DNA of 9,545 nt from Deltaproteobacteria bacterium. GTDB lineage: Bacteria > Bdellovibrionota_C > UBA2361 > JAAYZI01. How positions within the stretch are numbered: the stretch's first letter is position 1; each line of letters opens with the position of its first letter. The stretch spans positions 1 to 9,545 of the forward strand of contig JAAYZI010000159.1 of assembly GCA_012514925.1 (NCBI GenBank). Direction: 5' to 3'. A program made the translations under genes and the position numbers. This document shows, piece by piece, positions 7,020 to 9,545 of the stretch. The notes under the pieces are model-generated. The model was not told where the DNA came from. It saw nothing but the letters and a program-made list of their open reading frames with translations, and searched no databases.

Positions 7020-9545
7020 GCCGCACCTCCCTTGGCCTTATACTTTGTCGCACTGGCTGGTTTTTCTTCGACTAAAATCGCATTTAACATGGGTTCAAAA
7101 ACCCTTAGAGCATAGGTCTCAAAGGAATCCGCTACGTCCGGATCGTAAAGTAGGCGCTGTGCCTCTCCCGCATAACAATACTGAACGTAAGCATCATTCA
7201 CTTCATCCGTAGAGAGAGATGCAGTTTTGGGAGCGCCTTTAGCTTTAAGACGACTTGTGGCGAAAGCATAAGCACCGGCAGGAAAATAAGGAATCGGCTC
7301 CTGCATTCCAGCCCGGCAGAGCTTCATCAAATCTAAAAGAAGTTGACGGGCTTGTTCGGAGTCAAGCGGAATAAACTCCACCAGCTGCGCTTCTTCCTTT
7401 CCGGGTTTCAGCCTTACAAACAGAGAGCGCACGTGCGCGCCGCTGGAAGCTGCGGCAGAAAGAGCCAAATGCAAAGCCCAGACCTCGACGTAATCTTTGG
7501 GCTGAATGACAGTAGCGCGGCAGTTAATGATCAAGCGGCCCTGCGGAGTGTCATAATAATCAACGCCTCCGAGCAGCTCTTCATCTTGACCTAGACTAAG
7601 TTGCAAGATTTGCCGAGCGAAAGTCAGGTGCGGCCTTACAGCTACTAGCCGGGCTTCAATTTTGGCGGCCACCAAAGCGGCCTGGCCTGCTATTTCGTCA
7701 AACACCGCTTTGGAGAATCCGCCAAGCGGTAGAGCGCCGTCCGCCACGGCTAACTCCAGATCGTCGCTTTGAGCGCTATCGTCACACGCCGGGTCCTCTG
7801 CCATAAGCACCCTCCGCAAACGCCGCGCAAGAATAGTTTGTCTTAAATCGTACGCCTCTAAACTGTCTAGTTCGATCGGCTCGCAGTCTAGCGCCTCTCG
7901 CTCTGTAGAAAACGTGATGCCAAACTTCCGGCACAGGGACCGGTGCGGTGCCTTAAGGAAATCAATCAATGCTTTTATTTCAAGCGGTTCTGGTTTGGCG
8001 ATAGAAACGGGGGCACAGTTAATTTCGTTTTGATGGTTGGACCTAAAGCGCGGCCGCGGCTTCGGAGACTGTCCTCTTTTGCGGCTAAGCGCCGCCTCGT
8101 AGGCCAAGCTTGAATAGGTCGAAAGCTCACTGCCGGACTTAAAATAGCAGCTCGAAAATGGTAGCAGACCGTGACGCACTACCAGACGGTCCCGTAAACT
8201 TGTCGCGGCGTTTTCTGCTCCTGGTGCTACACAGAAAGCCCCCTCTACCGCCTCAATCAGTTCGCTCACCACAATCGAAGGTGGCAAGTCTTGATTTGAG
8301 TGAGTATCAAGCGCTACACAAGTCAACGCCATGCTCTCGCGCGCAGAGAGTAAGGTCTCAAGGAATAAAAAACGATCCTCGTCACTTAAGACCCGGTCTC
8401 CGCGCTGATAACGCGCCGCCACTAGATCAAAGCTGGGTTTACGATCCTGGCGTGGGAAAACGCCCTCGTTCAAACCCATCAGGATTACTACCTTAAAGGG
8501 GATGGTTCGCATCGGCTTTAAAGCGCAAACCGTTACCTTGCCGCTTATAAATGCGCGCGCCGAATTAGAAGCTTCCGTCAGGCCGTCTGCTAAAAGCCTC
8601 CGGTAAGCTATCAGCCCAATCTCTCTCTCGCTGAAACCACCCCCTGCATCATCTGCGCTTAGCACTAGCTGTTGGGCAACCGCCAGAATCTCTCGCTTGA
8701 CGCTAAGCGTGTCATCATTTTCCGCGATAAGTTTATCAAAGATGTTTCTTATTAATGCCGCCCACTCCGAAATGCTATGAGCGCGGCGGAGCTCGCTCAC
8801 AATTTCCTTTAACTCCGATAAGAACGAAATCAAGGCATCAAGGCTTGCAAGCCCAAGGCCGTATGTGCCCGTGATCGGCCGCAACTCGGCAAACATCCCT
8901 TGGCTTCGCTCCATGGCAACACCCAGTAGCAGCCGATCAAGACCCCACTGCCAGCTATGACTCCTAAAAGCGCCGAGTCCGTCGCGGTCTGCCTCGTCCC
9001 AGCCCCAACGAACTCCGCTCTCACTTAGCCGCGCCTGCAGTGATTCGTAGTCCTGAGGCTTTAAGCCGAATTTGGCCATAACCGTCTCGTGGCCCAAAAT
9101 ATCCATAACCAATGAGAACTCAAAGCGCCTAAAGGCCAAATCAAGTATGGAAAAAAATAAATTGGCCGTTGTTTCTTCCCGCGCCAGCGGCAGATCCGCC
9201 AAGCTGCACGGGATTCGAGGATCAGCGCCGAAAACACCCGCAAAATAGGGGGCGTAATCCTCCACTTTCGGCGACATCACCACCACATCACGGGGGCGTA
9301 GGCTGGGGTTGGCGTCAAAAGCCGCAAGGATCAGATCGCGGGCAACCTCAACTTCGCGCAGCGGGGAGTGGCAGAAATGTATGCTAAGGGATCGGTCAGA
9401 GGGAGAGACCTGATGCTTTACGATCTTATCTCCCGGCTCGCCTGCTCCGTAGCGTAAATTTAAAATATCGGATTGAAGCAGCTTAAGCAGAGTGTTATTG
9501 CCCGAGCCATTTGATAACAACGGATCCCTAAAGGCGTCTCCTAAA
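7016..9545 (-). CDS. recC: Exodeoxyribonuclease V subunit gamma, RecC (N-terminus outside window)
   Basis: About 842 residues are visible and the frame stays open to the right edge. A TTG at 9520 is not the true start: the eight codons upstream of it continue the same frame, and the visible protein begins at a point matching roughly residue 280-310 of the 1122-residue E. coli RecC. RecC is the scaffold that splits the two DNA strands and scans for Chi. Counting from the TTG, hallmarks are CHSPLREVEV (50-59), ESGVRWGWDE (167-176), WGLDRLLLGVAMERSQG (192-208), KPMRTIPFKVVILMGLNEG (335-353), YQRGDRVLSDEDRFLFLE (371-388), LPLGGFSKAVFDE (597-609) in the nuclease-like fold, and YVEVWALHL (677-685). 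As is usual for RecC, I see no Walker A motif or nuclease catalytic set in the visible part. Most Chi-contacting residues known in E. coli lie in the unseen N-terminal part, so Chi specificity cannot be judged. Confidence 0.96.
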   Translation of the reverse strand, partial: LGDAFRDPLLSNGSGNNTLLKLLQSDILNLRYGAGEPGDKIVKHQVSPSDRSLSIHFCHSPLREVEVARDLILAAFDANPSLRPRDVVVMSPKVEDYAPYFAGVFGADPRIPCSLADLPLAREETTANLFFSILDLAFRRFEFSLVMDILGHETVMAKFGLKPQDYESLQARLSESGVRWGWDEADRDGLGAFRSHSWQWGLDRLLLGVAMERSQGMFAELRPITGTYGLGLASLDALISFLSELKEIVSELRRAHSISEWAALIRNIFDKLIAENDDTLSVKREILAVAQQLVLSADDAGGGFSEREIGLIAYRRLLADGLTEASNSARAFISGKVTVCALKPMRTIPFKVVILMGLNEGVFPRQDRKPSFDLVAARYQRGDRVLSDEDRFLFLETLLSARESMALTCVALDTHSNQDLPPSIVVSELIEAVEGAFCVAPGAENAATSLRDRLVVRHGLLPFSSCYFKSGSELSTYSSLAYEAALSRKRGQSPKPRPRFRSNHQNEINCAPVSIAKPEPLEIKALIDFLKAPHRSLCRKFGITFSTEREALDCEPIELDSLEAYDLRQTILARRLRRVLMAEDPACDDSAQSDDLELAVADGALPLGGFSKAVFDEIAGQAALVAAKIEARLVAVRPHLTFARQILQLSLGQDEELLGGVDYYDTPQGRLIINCRATVIQPKDYVEVWALHLALSAAASSGAHVRSLFVRLKPGKEEAQLVEFIPLDSEQARQLLLDLMKLCRAGMQEPIPYFPAGAYAFATSRLKAKGAPKTASLSTDEVNDAYVQYCYAGEAQRLLYDPDVADSFETYALRVFEPMLNAILVEEKPASATKYKAKGGAA
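7026..7031 (-). promoter_or_regulatory. Ribosome binding site of recB
   Basis: The minus strand reads GGGAGG, six bases (TGCGGC), then ATG. The site sits in the final codons of recC. It supports the start at 7019 and coupling to recC translation. Confidence 0.75.

Noticed and set aside
7378..7385. A single E. coli-type Chi octamer (GCTGGTGG on the minus strand) inside recC
   Set aside because: About 0.3 occurrences of any octamer are expected by chance on both strands of a window this size, and the Chi sequence of this organism is unknown.
9518..9520. TTG as the start codon of recC
   Set aside because: The frame is open upstream to the window edge, and the visible protein starts where E. 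coli RecC is already about 280-310 residues in. The gene is cut by the window, not truncated.

Overview
The window holds most of a recC-recB-recD operon, followed by a gene for a LarA-like (DUF2088) protein. All of these lie on the minus strand. A short AT-rich tandem repeat sits at the left edge. Base composition is moderate (about 50% GC by eye). RecB and RecC are clearly of the enterobacterial RecBCD type rather than the AddAB type, which suggests a Gram-negative, proteobacterium-like host. I cannot place the organism more precisely from the sequence.

Layout in the direction of transcription, from right to left. recC enters across the right edge, so its N-terminal part (roughly 280-310 residues by comparison with E. 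coli RecC) is outside the window; it ends at 7016. recB follows at 7019-3357 and overlaps the recC stop by an ATGA tetranucleotide. recD follows at 3360-1654 and overlaps the recB stop in the same way. Both internal junctions have a GGGAGG ribosome binding site in the 3' end of the upstream gene. The three genes therefore look translationally coupled, as expected for subunits of one RecBCD complex. RecB and RecD keep all the helicase motifs I can check, and RecB also keeps the nuclease residues, so the enzyme is predicted to be active. The ptrA gene that lies between recC and recB in E. coli is absent here.

A 123-base gap (1531-1653) separates recD from a full-length LarA-family gene at 1530-223. 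This gene has the nickel-pincer lysine and histidine motifs but no larB, larC or larE beside it. It has its own GGAG ribosome binding site. I see no convincing terminator or promoter in the gap, so read-through from recCBD is possible. A functional link between the two is not evident.

The left 222 bases are AT-rich and contain two near-identical copies of a unit of about 86 bases, with a 91-base period. Each copy carries the same 18-base palindrome. This is the only part of the window that I cannot explain, and the best place to look for something undescribed. No mobile element, CRISPR array, tRNA or rRNA is visible.
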